A stretch of 64,000 nucleotides of DNA from Meinhardsimonia xiamenensis (GTDB taxonomy: Bacteria; Pseudomonadota; Alphaproteobacteria; Rhodobacterales; Rhodobacteraceae). The notes under the pieces were generated by a model. That model had not been told where the DNA came from. It ran no database searches and saw only the letters and a program-made list of their open reading frames with translations. A program made the translations under genes and the position numbers. Position 1 is the first letter of the stretch; each line of letters opens with the position of its first letter. Below are positions 51,882 to 60,141 of this stretch, one piece after another. The stretch lies in contig NZ_FNFV01000001.1 in NCBI RefSeq assembly GCF_900102905.1, positions 255,501 to 319,500 on the forward strand, read 5' to 3'.

Positions 51882-54260
51882 ATGGATGTGCCCGTCGTCT
51901 GGTTCGAGGATCTCACACGCGAGGATGTGCCGCGGGTCGGCGGCAAGAATGCCTCGCTTGGCGAGATGGTGCGCAATCTCGCGCCCAAGGGTGTTTCCGT
52001 GCCGGACGGTTTCGCCACCACCGCCGACGCCTACCGTGCCTATCTGGAGGCCAACGGACTCAACCCGCTGATCGACGAGACGATGGAGGCGCTCGAGGAA
52101 GGGCGGATGCCCCTGCAGCAGGCCGGGCGCCGCATCCGCGAGGCGATCCGGGCCGGTCACTGGCCCGAGGAGATCCGCGCGGCAATCGTGGAGGCCTATC
52201 GCGAGCTTTCGCGCCGGGCGGGGAAGGAGGAGGCCTCGGTTGCGGTGCGCTCCTCGGCGACGGCCGAAGACCTGCCGGATGCGAGTTTCGCCGGCCAGCA
52301 GGAGACGTTTCTGAACATCGTCGGCGAGCGCGCCCTGCTCGACGGCTGCCGGCGCTGCTATGCCTCGCTCTTCACCGACCGGGCGATCACCTACCGCAAG
52401 CTCAAGGGCTTCGATCATCGCGCCGTGGCGCTTTCGGTCGGCGTTCAGCAGATGGTGCGCTCGGATCTTGCCGGTTCGGGGGTGATGTTCTCGCTCGACA
52501 CCGAATCGGGCTTTGACAAGGTGGTGCTCATCACCGCCGCCTGGGGGCTCGGCGAGAATGTGGTGCAAGGTGCGGTGACGCCTGACGAGTATCAGGTGTT
52601 CAAGCCGTTCCTGGGCCGCCCCGGCCTCGTGCCGATCATCGAGAAGGCGCTCGGCACGAAGGAGATCAAGATGATCTACGCCGAACCCGGCGCCGAGCGG
52701 CCGACGAGGAACGTGCCGACCTCGAAGGCCGAGCGGGAAGCCTTTGTGCTGTCGGACGCCGAGATTCTCGAGCTCGCCCGCCAGGCGGTGGTGATCGAAG
52801 AGCACTACGGCATGCCGATGGACATGGAATGGGCCAAGGACGGCGAGACGGGGCGGATCTACATCGTTCAGGCCCGCCCCGAGACAGTGCAGAGCCACGC
52901 CGACAAGGGCGCCATTCGCCAGTACACGGTGCATTCGCGTGGAAAGGTGCTTGCCCAAGGGCTCGCGGTGGGCTCGGGCGTGGCCGTGGGGCCGGTCTGC
53001 CTGATCGAAAGCCCCGCCGAGATGGACCGCTTCGTTGACGGCGCGATCCTCGTCACCCGCATCACCGACCCCGACTGGGTGCCGATCATGAAGCGCGCGG
53101 CGGCGATCGTCACCGATCAGGGCGGGCGCACCTCTCATGCCGCCATCGTCAGCCGTGAGCTGGGGGTACCGGCCATCGTGGGCACCGGCAACGCCACCCA
53201 TGTGCTGCATGACGAACAGATCGTGACGGTGAGCTGCGCCGAGGGCGACACCGGCTTCGTCTATGAGGGGCGGGCGGAGTTCAGCGTGGAGGAGCTCGAC
53301 ATCTCCGACATACCGCAGACCCGCACCAAGGTGATGCTGAACCTCGCCAACCCGGCAACGGCGGCGCGCTCCTGGCGCCTGCCGGCCGATGGCGTCGGGC
53401 TCGCGCGGATGGAGTTTGTCATTTCCAACTGGGTGAAGGTGCATCCCATGGCGCTCATTCATCCCGAGAAGGTGACCGACGCGGCTGCGCGTGAGGAAAT
53501 CGCCCGGCTGACGAAAGGCTACGACGACCCTACCGATTATTTCGTCGAGACGCTGGCGCGCGGGCTCAGCCGCATTGCGGCGGTGGTCTGGCCCGAGCCG
53601 GTGATCTTGCGCATGAGCGACTTCAAGACCAACGAATATGCTGAGCTTCTGGGCGGGCGGGCCTTCGAGCCGGAGGAAGAAAACCCCATGCTCGGCTTCC
53701 GCGGCGCCTCGCGCTACTATTCGGAGGCCTATGCGCCCGGTTTCGCGCTGGAGTGCCGGGCGGTGAAGAAGCTGCGCGAGGAGATCGGCTTTGACAATGT
53801 GCGGGTGATGATCCCCTTCTGCCGCACGCCCGAAGAGGCCGACCGGGTGCTTGCGGTGATGGCCGATGCGGGGCTGAAGCGGGGGGAGAACGGGCTCGAG
53901 GCCTATGTGATGTGCGAAATTCCTTCCAACGTCATCCGTGCCGAAGATTTCGCCGAGCGCTTTGATGGCTTCTCGATCGGTTCCAACGACCTCACCCAGC
54001 TCACCCTTGGGGTGGATCGGGATTCGGGCGCGCTTGCCGCGCTTTTCGACGAGCGCGACCCGGCGGTGCAGTGGATGATCGCCACGGTCATCGAAAAGGC
54101 CCATGCCGCCGGGCGCAAGGTGGGCTTCTGCGGGCAGGCGCCCTCAAACGACCCCGACTATGCCCGGCTTTTGGTGGGCTACGGGATTGATTCGATCTCG
54201 GTCACGCCGGATGCGTTCTTGAAGGTGAAGGTCAACGTCGCCGAGGCGGAGAAGGGGTGA
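51882..54260 (+). CDS. ppsA: Phosphoenolpyruvate synthase
   Basis: Gluconeogenic enzyme of 792 residues making PEP, AMP and Pi from pyruvate and ATP. The N-terminal ATP-grasp domain begins VVWFEDLTREDVPRVGGKNA and has VAVRSSATAEDLPDASFAGQ. The central phosphohistidine domain contains the catalytic His in GGRTSHAAIVSRELGVPAIV. The C-terminal PEP/pyruvate barrel includes NDLTQLTLGVDRD and catalytic Cys in GFCGQAPSNDP. The length is normal. An FNR-type site upstream suggests oxygen-dependent control, and the gene appears monocistronic. Confidence 0.96.
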   Translation: MDVPVVWFEDLTREDVPRVGGKNASLGEMVRNLAPKGVSVPDGFATTADAYRAYLEANGLNPLIDETMEALEEGRMPLQQAGRRIREAIRAGHWPEEIRAAIVEAYRELSRRAGKEEASVAVRSSATAEDLPDASFAGQQETFLNIVGERALLDGCRRCYASLFTDRAITYRKLKGFDHRAVALSVGVQQMVRSDLAGSGVMFSLDTESGFDKVVLITAAWGLGENVVQGAVTPDEYQVFKPFLGRPGLVPIIEKALGTKEIKMIYAEPGAERPTRNVPTSKAEREAFVLSDAEILELARQAVVIEEHYGMPMDMEWAKDGETGRIYIVQARPETVQSHADKGAIRQYTVHSRGKVLAQGLAVGSGVAVGPVCLIESPAEMDRFVDGAILVTRITDPDWVPIMKRAAAIVTDQGGRTSHAAIVSRELGVPAIVGTGNATHVLHDEQIVTVSCAEGDTGFVYEGRAEFSVEELDISDIPQTRTKVMLNLANPATAARSWRLPADGVGLARMEFVISNWVKVHPMALIHPEKVTDAAAREEIARLTKGYDDPTDYFVETLARGLSRIAAVVWPEPVILRMSDFKTNEYAELLGGRAFEPEEENPMLGFRGASRYYSEAYAPGFALECRAVKKLREEIGFDNVRVMIPFCRTPEEADRVLAVMADAGLKRGENGLEAYVMCEIPSNVIRAEDFAERFDGFSIGSNDLTQLTLGVDRDSGALAALFDERDPAVQWMIATVIEKAHAAGRKVGFCGQAPSNDPDYARLLVGYGIDSISVTPDAFLKVKVNVAEAEKG

Positions 54261-54310
54261 GGCGCATGCCGCGCCTGCCGGCCTTGGCTGGAGCGTCGAT
54301 GGAGGGCTGA

Positions 54311-54949
54311 ATGAACGGACGCGTCATCACTGTGGCCCAGCAGAAGGGGGGCTCGGGCAAGACCACGCTGGCGGCGCATCTTGCCGTCTGGTTCGCCCGC
54401 GAGGGGCGGCGCGTGGCGCTTCTCGACACCGACCCGCAGGGCAGTCTGGGGCGATGGTTCATGGCGCGGCGCGAAGCCACCGGTGGCGCGCCGGGGCTGG
54501 AGTTCGGCACCGCCTCGGCCTGGGGAGTCGGTTACGAGGCGGAGAAGCTCAAGAAGACGGCCGATCTCGTCATCATCGACACCCCGCCCAAGATCGATGC
54601 CGATCTGCGCCCCGCGCTCAGGGAGGCTGATCTGGTGCTTCTCCCGGTCTCGGTGAGCCATATGGACCTTTGGGCCACCGAGGGGCTTCTCGAGCTTGCC
54701 GGGCGGGAGCGCCGACCCGTCATGGCGGTGCTGAACCGGGTGCCGCCGCGGGCGCGGCTGACGAACGAAGTGCTGGCGGCAATCGACGAGGTCGGGATCG
54801 GCCGGACAGAGGCGGCCATCGGCAATCGCGTGGCCTATGCCGAGGCGCTGGGCAGCGGCGTGGCGGCCTTCGAGCTTCCCCGCGGGCGCGGCACGGCCGA
54901 TGAGATCGGCGCACTCGCCCGCGAAATTGCGACGACGATCGGTTTCTGA
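54311..54949 (+). CDS. ParA-family ATPase (orphan)
   Basis: A 212-residue deviant-Walker ATPase: VAQQKGGSGKTTLAAHLA (residues ~7-24), DTDPQGSLGRW, then LVIIDTPPKIDADL and VLLPVSVSHMD. ParA/MinD-like proteins position DNA or protein cargo. No parB or centromere-like repeats accompany it, so it is an orphan of unknown cargo. Small ParA proteins of this shape in related bacteria are often annotated only as ParA-family. GGAGGG precedes the ATG, 50 bases after ppsA. Confidence 0.88.
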   Translation: MNGRVITVAQQKGGSGKTTLAAHLAVWFAREGRRVALLDTDPQGSLGRWFMARREATGGAPGLEFGTASAWGVGYEAEKLKKTADLVIIDTPPKIDADLRPALREADLVLLPVSVSHMDLWATEGLLELAGRERRPVMAVLNRVPPRARLTNEVLAAIDEVGIGRTEAAIGNRVAYAEALGSGVAAFELPRGRGTADEIGALAREIATTIGF

Positions 54950-54992
54950 GCGGTCAACCTGGAATTGCTGTCTGCATCTTCAATGATCGGGA

Positions 54993-55030
54993 GCGCTCCT
55001 TACATTCGTGTTAACGAATTCAAGGAGCGC
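54993..55030 (+). promoter_or_regulatory. Hairpin that sequesters the trxC Shine-Dalgarno
   Basis: GCGCTCCTT (54993-55001) is the exact reverse complement of AAGGAGCGC (55022-55030), which holds the trxC ribosome-binding site AAGGAG and abuts the start codon. Inside, ATTCG (55004-55008) pairs with CGAAT (55015-55019) after a 2x2 internal loop, with a TGTTAA apical loop. Transcribed, this gives 9 + 5 base pairs that would hide the Shine-Dalgarno. A DNA-level operator is the alternative reading. Confidence 0.7.
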
Positions 55031-55033
55031 ATG

Positions 55034-55483
55034 ATGGCGGCGACAAAACTGACATGCCTGGAATGCGGGCAAGCCAATCGCGTGCCCGCGACGCGCCTCG
55101 ACGACGGGCCGAAATGCGGCACCTGCGGGGCGGCACTCGTTGATGGCAAGGTGCACGACATCGACCTCGAGACCCTGCAGAAAGCGGCGAAACTGGACGG
55201 GATGCCGCTGGTTGTGGATTTCTGGGCGCCCTGGTGCGGGCCCTGTCGGATGATGGCACCGGCCTATGCGCAGGCGGCCGCAAGCCTGAAGGGGCGTGCC
55301 CGCTTCGCGAAGCTGAACACCGAGGCGCATCCGCAAGCGGGAATGCGGTACAATATCCGGGGCATTCCCACCCTGGTGATCTTCCAGAACGGGCGGGAAA
55401 CGGCCCGGCAGTCCGGCGCGATGCCGGCGCAGATGATCGAGCGCTGGATCACCGAGCACATCCGCCCGGTGAAGGCGAGCTGA
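55034..55483 (+). CDS. trxC: Thioredoxin 2 (zinc-ribbon thioredoxin)
   Basis: Cytoplasmic disulfide reductase of 149 residues. An N-terminal zinc ribbon with two CxxC pairs (Cys8/Cys11 in CLECGQ and Cys28/Cys31 in CGTCGA) precedes a thioredoxin domain with active site WCGPC (Cys68, Cys71) and cis-Pro in RGIPTLVIFQNG. In other bacteria trxC is an oxidative-stress gene. Start: ATG at 55034 is six bases after AAGGAG; ATG at 55031 is only three away. The ribosome-binding site lies in a strong inverted repeat. Convergent with the universal stress protein gene, six bases apart. Confidence 0.95.
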   Translation: MAATKLTCLECGQANRVPATRLDDGPKCGTCGAALVDGKVHDIDLETLQKAAKLDGMPLVVDFWAPWCGPCRMMAPAYAQAAASLKGRARFAKLNTEAHPQAGMRYNIRGIPTLVIFQNGRETARQSGAMPAQMIERWITEHIRPVKAS

Positions 55484-55489
55484 GCGGGG

Positions 55490-56017
55490 CTATTTCACCG
55501 TGACCACGGTGCAGGGGGCGAGCTGCACCACCTTGTTGGAGACGCTGCCCAGAAGCATCTCCCGCAGCCGCCCCAGCCCGCGCTTTCCGATCACGATCAT
55601 GTCGGAGCCGGTTTTCTCCGCCGCTTCCAGGATGCCATCGGCATAATCGCCTTCGCCCGTCCAGCTGTCGACCTCGCGCGCGCCTTTCTGCCTGGCGCGC
55701 TCCGCGGCCTGCTCGACGATGAGATCGCCGATGCGGGTGACGATGATTTCCTCCGTGACGTGCTTGCGCGCGGTTTCCATCAGCTCGGCCATCGTCGCCA
55801 TGCGCGGGACGGGTGGCAGATCGGGCAGGCCGGCGGCGACATCGTCAACCAGATGCTCTATTCGCGCCATGCGTTCGAGCTCGGCCAGCGGCCGACCGTG
55901 CATGTGGATGTGACAGACGGTCAGATGCGCGTTCAGCGCCCCCGCGAGCTCACCGGCCAGATCGACCGCGCGCCAGGAGGGATCGGAGCCGTCGACGGCG
56001 ACGAGGATGCGGTGCAT
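55490..56017 (-). CDS. Universal stress protein (UspA family)
   Basis: A 175-residue UspA-fold protein: MHRILVAVDGSDPSWRAVDL at the N-terminus and the ATP-binding signature GKRGLGRLREMLLGSVSNK near the C-terminus, followed by APCTVVTVK. An insertion around residues 55-95 makes it longer than the 140-residue norm. It is likely cytoplasmic and induced in stress or low oxygen. Start set at the MHRILVAVDGS motif. Confidence 0.92.
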   Translation of the reverse strand: MHRILVAVDGSDPSWRAVDLAGELAGALNAHLTVCHIHMHGRPLAELERMARIEHLVDDVAAGLPDLPPVPRMATMAELMETARKHVTEEIIVTRIGDLIVEQAAERARQKGAREVDSWTGEGDYADGILEAAEKTGSDMIVIGKRGLGRLREMLLGSVSNKVVQLAPCTVVTVK

Positions 56018-56039
56018 GAGTGGCCTTCCTTCCCTGCTG

Positions 56040-56606
56040 TCAGAACACGGTGACGGGCGTTCCGATCGGAACCTTGTCATAAAGCTCGATCACGTGCTCG
56101 TTGAGCATGCGTATGCAGCCGTTGGAGACGGAGCGGCCGATGGTCTGAGGTGCGTTGGTGCCGTGGATGCGGTAATAGGTGTCGCGCCCGTTCTGGTAGA
56201 GGTAGAGCGCCCGCGCGCCGAGAGGGTTATCGGGCCCACCCGGCATGATGTAGTCGGGATCCTCGATGAAGCGGGCGTATTCCCGAGGGTTGCGGGCAAG
56301 CATCTCGTCTGTCGGGCGCCAGCTTGGCCACTTGCGCTTGGCCCCCACCACCGCCTCGCCGCGAAAGGTGAGTCCCTCGCGCCCCACTCCGACACCGTAG
56401 CGCATCGCCTCGCCCGGCGCGACAACGTGATAGAGGAAATGCGTGTGCGGCGTGACGAGAATGCGCCCGACCTCGTAGTCACCCCTGAGCGGCACCAGGC
56501 GAGGGCGGAACCGCGGCGCAATTGCATGTTCGCCCGCACGCAGGACGGATGGCGAGGCCACCGTCATTGCGCATGCACCGGTGAGAAATCCGCGTCGTGA
56601 GATCAT
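56040..56606 (-). CDS. L,D-transpeptidase (YkuD domain), Tat-signal
   Basis: Exported enzyme of 188 residues. MISRRGFLTGACAMTVASP is a twin-arginine signal (RR at 4-5). The YkuD domain has GDYEVGRILVTPHTHFLYHV, YYRIHGTNAPQTIG and the catalytic Cys164 in SVSNGCIRM. It makes 3-3 peptidoglycan cross-links or attaches lipoproteins to the wall. It is 22 bases beyond the start of the universal stress protein gene on the same strand, so the two may be cotranscribed. Confidence 0.92.
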   Translation of the reverse strand: MISRRGFLTGACAMTVASPSVLRAGEHAIAPRFRPRLVPLRGDYEVGRILVTPHTHFLYHVVAPGEAMRYGVGVGREGLTFRGEAVVGAKRKWPSWRPTDEMLARNPREYARFIEDPDYIMPGGPDNPLGARALYLYQNGRDTYYRIHGTNAPQTIGRSVSNGCIRMLNEHVIELYDKVPIGTPVTVF

Positions 56607-56745
56607 GGCTCGTGCCCTGGCGTGTCTCCAGCCCGTTGCCAAGCTAGTGGCAGCCTCACGCGACCGCAATGGCCCGTCTCCACGGCGCCGCTTCCGCGTG
56701 GCGGGAGTGCCGTTCGGACATGGCGGCGGCTTCGCGTCGCGGCAT

Positions 56746-57219
56746 TCACTTGCCGCCGTTTGCCGACGTCTTCTTGAACGGCGCCATGCCTTCGCGGGCG
56801 AGCTTGTCGGCGCGTTCGTTCTCGGGGTGGCCGGCGTGGCCCTTGACCCATTCCCAGCGCACCTCGTGGCGGGATTGGGCGGCATCGAGCCGTTGCCACA
56901 GATCGTCGTTCTTCACCGGCTTCTTCGCGGCGGTCTTCCAGCCGTTGCGTTTCCACTTCGCCAGCCAGTCGGTGATGCCGTTGCGAAGATAGGCGCTGTC
57001 GGTGACGATGGTGATCTTCGAGGGCCGCTTGAGCGCTTCGAGCGCGGCGATGGCGGCCATCAGCTCCATGCGGTTGTTGGTGGTCTGAGGCTCGCCGCCC
57101 TTGAGCTCGCGCTCGCGCAGCACCCGGTCACCCTCCCGCGCGACGAGGAGCACGCCCCAGCCGCCGGGGCCGGGATTGCCCGAGCAGGCGCCGTCCGTAT
57201 AGGCGTAGATCTCAGCCAT
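56746..57219 (-). CDS. rnhA: Ribonuclease HI
   Basis: Cytoplasmic endonuclease of 157 residues that cuts RNA in RNA-DNA hybrids. The catalytic carboxylates are all there: Asp9 in [16 protein letters not shown], Glu in [10 protein letters not shown], Asp in [12 protein letters not shown] and Asp in [11 protein letters not shown]. The basic handle ([16 protein letters not shown]) and GHAGHPENE are typical. It lies 26 bases downstream of ispH on the same strand. An upstream GTG-led extension overlaps the ispH stop and is unlikely. Confidence 0.96.
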   Translation of the reverse strand: MAEIYAYTDGACSGNPGPGGWGVLLVAREGDRVLRERELKGGEPQTTNNRMELMAAIAALEALKRPSKITIVTDSAYLRNGITDWLAKWKRNGWKTAAKKPVKNDDLWQRLDAAQSRHEVRWEWVKGHAGHPENERADKLAREGMAPFKKTSANGGK

Positions 57220-57245
57220 GAACGCCTGTCGCCGCGCCTGGGGGG

Positions 57246-58229
57246 TCACTTTGCGGCCGCGCGCGTGGTGTCCTCGCGCAGCACCCGCGGCAGCTTGAAG
57301 CTCACCCGCTCGTCGGCGACATGCACCTCGCGCAGCGTCACCTCGTAGCGGGCGCGGAAGGCCTCGATCACCTCCTCAACGAGGACTTCGGGCGCCGAGG
57401 CACCGGCGGTGATGCCGATGTCGCGGGCGCCCTCGAGCGCGCGCCAGTCGATCTCCCCGGCGCGGCCCACGAGCTGGGCGTAAGAACAGCCCGCCGCGCG
57501 CCCCACCTCCACCAGCCGCCGCGAGTTGGAGGAGTTGGGCGCGCCGATGACCAGAAGCGCGTCGATCTCGGGCGCCATCGCCTTCACCGCCGCCTGACGG
57601 TTGGTGGTGGCGTAGCAGATGTCTTCCTTGTGCGGGCCGATGATGTTCGGGAAGCGTGCCTTGAGCGCGGCGACGATCTCGGCGGTGTCATCCACCGAAA
57701 GCGTCGTCTGGGTGATGAAGGCAAGGCGATCGGGGTCGCGCGGCTCAAGGCGCGCCACGTCCTCCACCGTTTCGACAAGCAGCACCTCGCCCTCGGGCAG
57801 CTGCCCCATGGTGCCGAGCGTCTCGGGGTGGCCGGCGTGGCCGATCATCACCATCTGCAGCCCGTTTGCGTGGTGGCGTTCGGCCTCGATGTGGACCTTG
57901 GAGACGAGCGGGCAGGTCGCATCGACATAGAGCATGTTGCGCCGTTCCGCCTCGGCCGGCACCGACTTCGGCACCCCATGCGCAGAGAAGACCACCGGCC
58001 GGTCGTTGGGGCATTCGTCGAGCTCCTCGACGAAGATGGCACCCTTGGCGCGCAGGCTGTCCACCACGAAGCGGTTGTGCACGATCTCGTGGCGCACATA
58101 GACAGGCGCTCCCCAGCGGGCGAGCGCCTCCTCGACGATCTTGATCGCCCGGTCCACCCCGGCGCAAAAGCCGCGCGGGCTGGCCAGATGCAGGGTGATG
58201 GGCATGCGCTTGGCGGCGTTGTCGTTCAT
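57246..58229 (-). CDS. ispH: 4-hydroxy-3-methylbut-2-enyl diphosphate reductase
   Basis: Iron-sulfur enzyme of 327 residues, last step of the MEP isoprenoid pathway (HMBPP to IPP and DMAPP). The three cluster cysteines are seen in [25 protein letters not shown] and [11 protein letters not shown]. Substrate-binding motifs [20 protein letters not shown] and [10 protein letters not shown] are intact. The ATG at 58229 is preferred over one eight codons later (MPITLHLAS). It is first in a unit with rnhA and is preceded by the NYN gene on the same strand. Confidence 0.96.
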   Translation of the reverse strand: MNDNAAKRMPITLHLASPRGFCAGVDRAIKIVEEALARWGAPVYVRHEIVHNRFVVDSLRAKGAIFVEELDECPNDRPVVFSAHGVPKSVPAEAERRNMLYVDATCPLVSKVHIEAERHHANGLQMVMIGHAGHPETLGTMGQLPEGEVLLVETVEDVARLEPRDPDRLAFITQTTLSVDDTAEIVAALKARFPNIIGPHKEDICYATTNRQAAVKAMAPEIDALLVIGAPNSSNSRRLVEVGRAAGCSYAQLVGRAGEIDWRALEGARDIGITAGASAPEVLVEEVIEAFRARYEVTLREVHVADERVSFKLPRVLREDTTRAAAK

Positions 58230-58340
58230 GCGCTCACCGCTACAGCCTCGCCTGGCCGGCGTCCAGAGCCGCGGCGCATTTGAACGGGGCGACGCATGTC
58301 GCGCCACCCCGTTGGCTTGTCTCGAACGGGGAAGCCGGGC

Positions 58341-58943
58341 TCACTCGTTCTCTTCGGCTTCCGCCTCCTCGGCCTCGCGGGGCGGGCCGAAACGCTCGCG
58401 CGGTTCGCGTGCCTCCCGCGGTGGGCGGCCGATCACCTCCCGCAGCTCGTCGAGCTCGATGAAGTTGTCGGCCTGACGGCGCAGCTCGTCGGCGATCATC
58501 GGCGGGCTGGAGCGGATGGTGGAGCAGATGGACACCCGCACCCCCTGCCGTTGCAGGCTCTCCACCAGCGGCTTGTAGTCACCGTCGCCGGAGAAGAGCA
58601 CGATGTGATCGACATGCGGCGCGATCTCCATGGCATCGACGGTAAGCTCGATGTCCATGTTGCCCTTCACCTTCCGCCGGCCCTGGCTGTCGGTGTATTC
58701 CTTGGCGGTCTTGGTGACCATGTGGAAGCCGTTGTACTGCAGCCAGTCCACCAGCGGGCGGATCGGAGAGTACTCCTCGCTTTCCACAAGCGCGGTGTAG
58801 TAGAAGGCGCGCAACAGCTTGCCGCGCCTCAGGAATTCCTGCCTGAGCAGTTTGTAGTCGATGTCGAACCCGAGCGCCCTCGCGGAGGCATAGAGGTTCG
58901 CTCCATCGATGAACAGCGCCAGGCGCTCGTCACGATAGAACAT
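58341..58943 (-). CDS. NYN domain (LabA/DUF88) protein
   Basis: A 200-residue PIN-like protein: RLALFIDGANLYASARALGF (catalytic Asp), KGNMDIELTVDAM and VLFSGDGDYKPLVESLQRQG with the acidic metal-binding set. The final ~35 residues are Glu/Arg/Pro-rich and likely disordered. NYN proteins are predicted ribonucleases; the target is unknown. It lies 111 bases upstream of ispH on the same strand and is divergent from folK. Confidence 0.92.
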   Translation of the reverse strand: MFYRDERLALFIDGANLYASARALGFDIDYKLLRQEFLRRGKLLRAFYYTALVESEEYSPIRPLVDWLQYNGFHMVTKTAKEYTDSQGRRKVKGNMDIELTVDAMEIAPHVDHIVLFSGDGDYKPLVESLQRQGVRVSICSTIRSSPPMIADELRRQADNFIELDELREVIGRPPREAREPRERFGPPREAEEAEAEENE

Positions 58944-59098
58944 TTGAAAATCCTTTCAATCCTTTGGGCGCAAGCGTATCCCCTTGGGGCGAGTGGAGCC
59001 CCCGCCTGCGCTGGACGGCGGCAAGATAATGGGTTGAGCGCGGGCCGCAAGGAGCGGGCTGTTACATTTTCGACACAATCGGGAGAGCCCGTGCCGCA

Positions 59099-59674
59099 AT
59101 GCGAAACAGTTTAGCATATGTTGCCCTTGGTGCGAATCTCCCTTTCGGCGAGCGCCCGCCGGCGGCGAATCTTCGCGCGGCGCTGGGCGAGCTTGGCCGG
59201 CGCGGGTTGCGCATCGAGGCAGTGAGCCGCTTCTTCCATACCCCGTGTTTTCCGCCCGGTGCGGGCCCCGACTACATCAACGCCGTCGCGGCGCTTTCCG
59301 GCGCCGGTCGCGGGGCGGGCGACATTCTCGCGCTGCTGCACGAGGTGGAGGCTCTGTTCGGGCGCGAGCGGGTCCAGCGCTGGGGGCAGCGCACGCTCGA
59401 TCTCGACCTGATCGCGCTTGACGATCTCGTCCTGCCCGATCTGCAGACATGGCGCCACTGGCGCGAGCTGGACCCCGAGCGCCAGCGCCGCGAGGCGCCG
59501 GGCGAACTCGTCATTCCCCATCCGCGTCTCGAGGAGCGTGCCTTCGTGCTGGTGCCGCTCGCCGACATCGCGCCACGCTGGCGCCATCCGGTCACGGGTC
59601 GCACCGTGCAGGAGATGCTGGCGGCGCTGGCCGAGGAGGACAGGGCGGGCGTGCGCGCTCTGCAAACCGCCTGA
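59099..59674 (+). CDS. folK: 2-amino-4-hydroxy-6-hydroxymethyldihydropteridine diphosphokinase
   Basis: Folate-pathway kinase of 191 residues (HPPK). Motifs: AYVALGANLPFGERPPAANL, AVSRFFHTPCFPPGAGPDYIN and GRERVQRWGQRTLDLDLIAL with the Mg-binding Asp-x-Asp, then IPHPRLEERAFVLVPL. It pyrophosphorylates 6-hydroxymethyl-dihydropterin. The sequence before the ATG has no clear Shine-Dalgarno, so a leaderless transcript is possible. Slightly longer than the common 160-180 residues. Confidence 0.95.
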   Translation: MRNSLAYVALGANLPFGERPPAANLRAALGELGRRGLRIEAVSRFFHTPCFPPGAGPDYINAVAALSGAGRGAGDILALLHEVEALFGRERVQRWGQRTLDLDLIALDDLVLPDLQTWRHWRELDPERQRREAPGELVIPHPRLEERAFVLVPLADIAPRWRHPVTGRTVQEMLAALAEEDRAGVRALQTA

Positions 59675-59759
59675 GGCACTGGAAATCCTGCTTGTCAAGC
59701 CTATCTCAAGCGCGTAAGGAACAACCCTTGACTCTCCCGGACAGAGGATTGGAGCAGCC

Positions 59760-60116
59760 ATGGCCCGCGTGACGGTCGAAGATTGCGTTGACAAGGTTCC
59801 GAACCGCTTCGAGCTGGTATTGCTCGCCGCGCACCGCGCGCGCGAGATCTCGGCCGGTGCGCCGATCACCGTGGACCGTGACAATGACAAGAACCCGGTC
59901 GTCGCCCTGCGCGAGATCGCCGAGGAAACGCAGCCGGTGGACGAGCTGCGCGAACGCCTGATCCAGAGCCTGCAGACGCAGATCGAGGTGGACGAGCCCG
60001 AAGACGATTCCATGGCGCTCCTGATGGGAGGCGGCGAGGTCGACCGCCCCGCCGAGAACGACATGGACGAAGAGCGGCTGCTGCGCGAACTCTTGAAGGC
60101 ACAGGAGCAGGGCTGA
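59760..60116 (+). CDS. rpoZ: RNA polymerase omega subunit
   Basis: A 118-residue omega: [34 protein letters not shown], then [21 protein letters not shown]. The C-terminal ~45 residues are acidic ([13 protein letters not shown]), as in other alphaproteobacterial omegas. It stabilises the beta' subunit and forms part of the ppGpp site. It lies 26 bases before the ppGpp synthetase gene, a conserved pairing. Confidence 0.96.
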   Translation: MARVTVEDCVDKVPNRFELVLLAAHRAREISAGAPITVDRDNDKNPVVALREIAEETQPVDELRERLIQSLQTQIEVDEPEDDSMALLMGGGEVDRPAENDMDEERLLRELLKAQEQG

Positions 60117-60141
60117 CCGGCGCCTTGGAGATGCGGACCGG

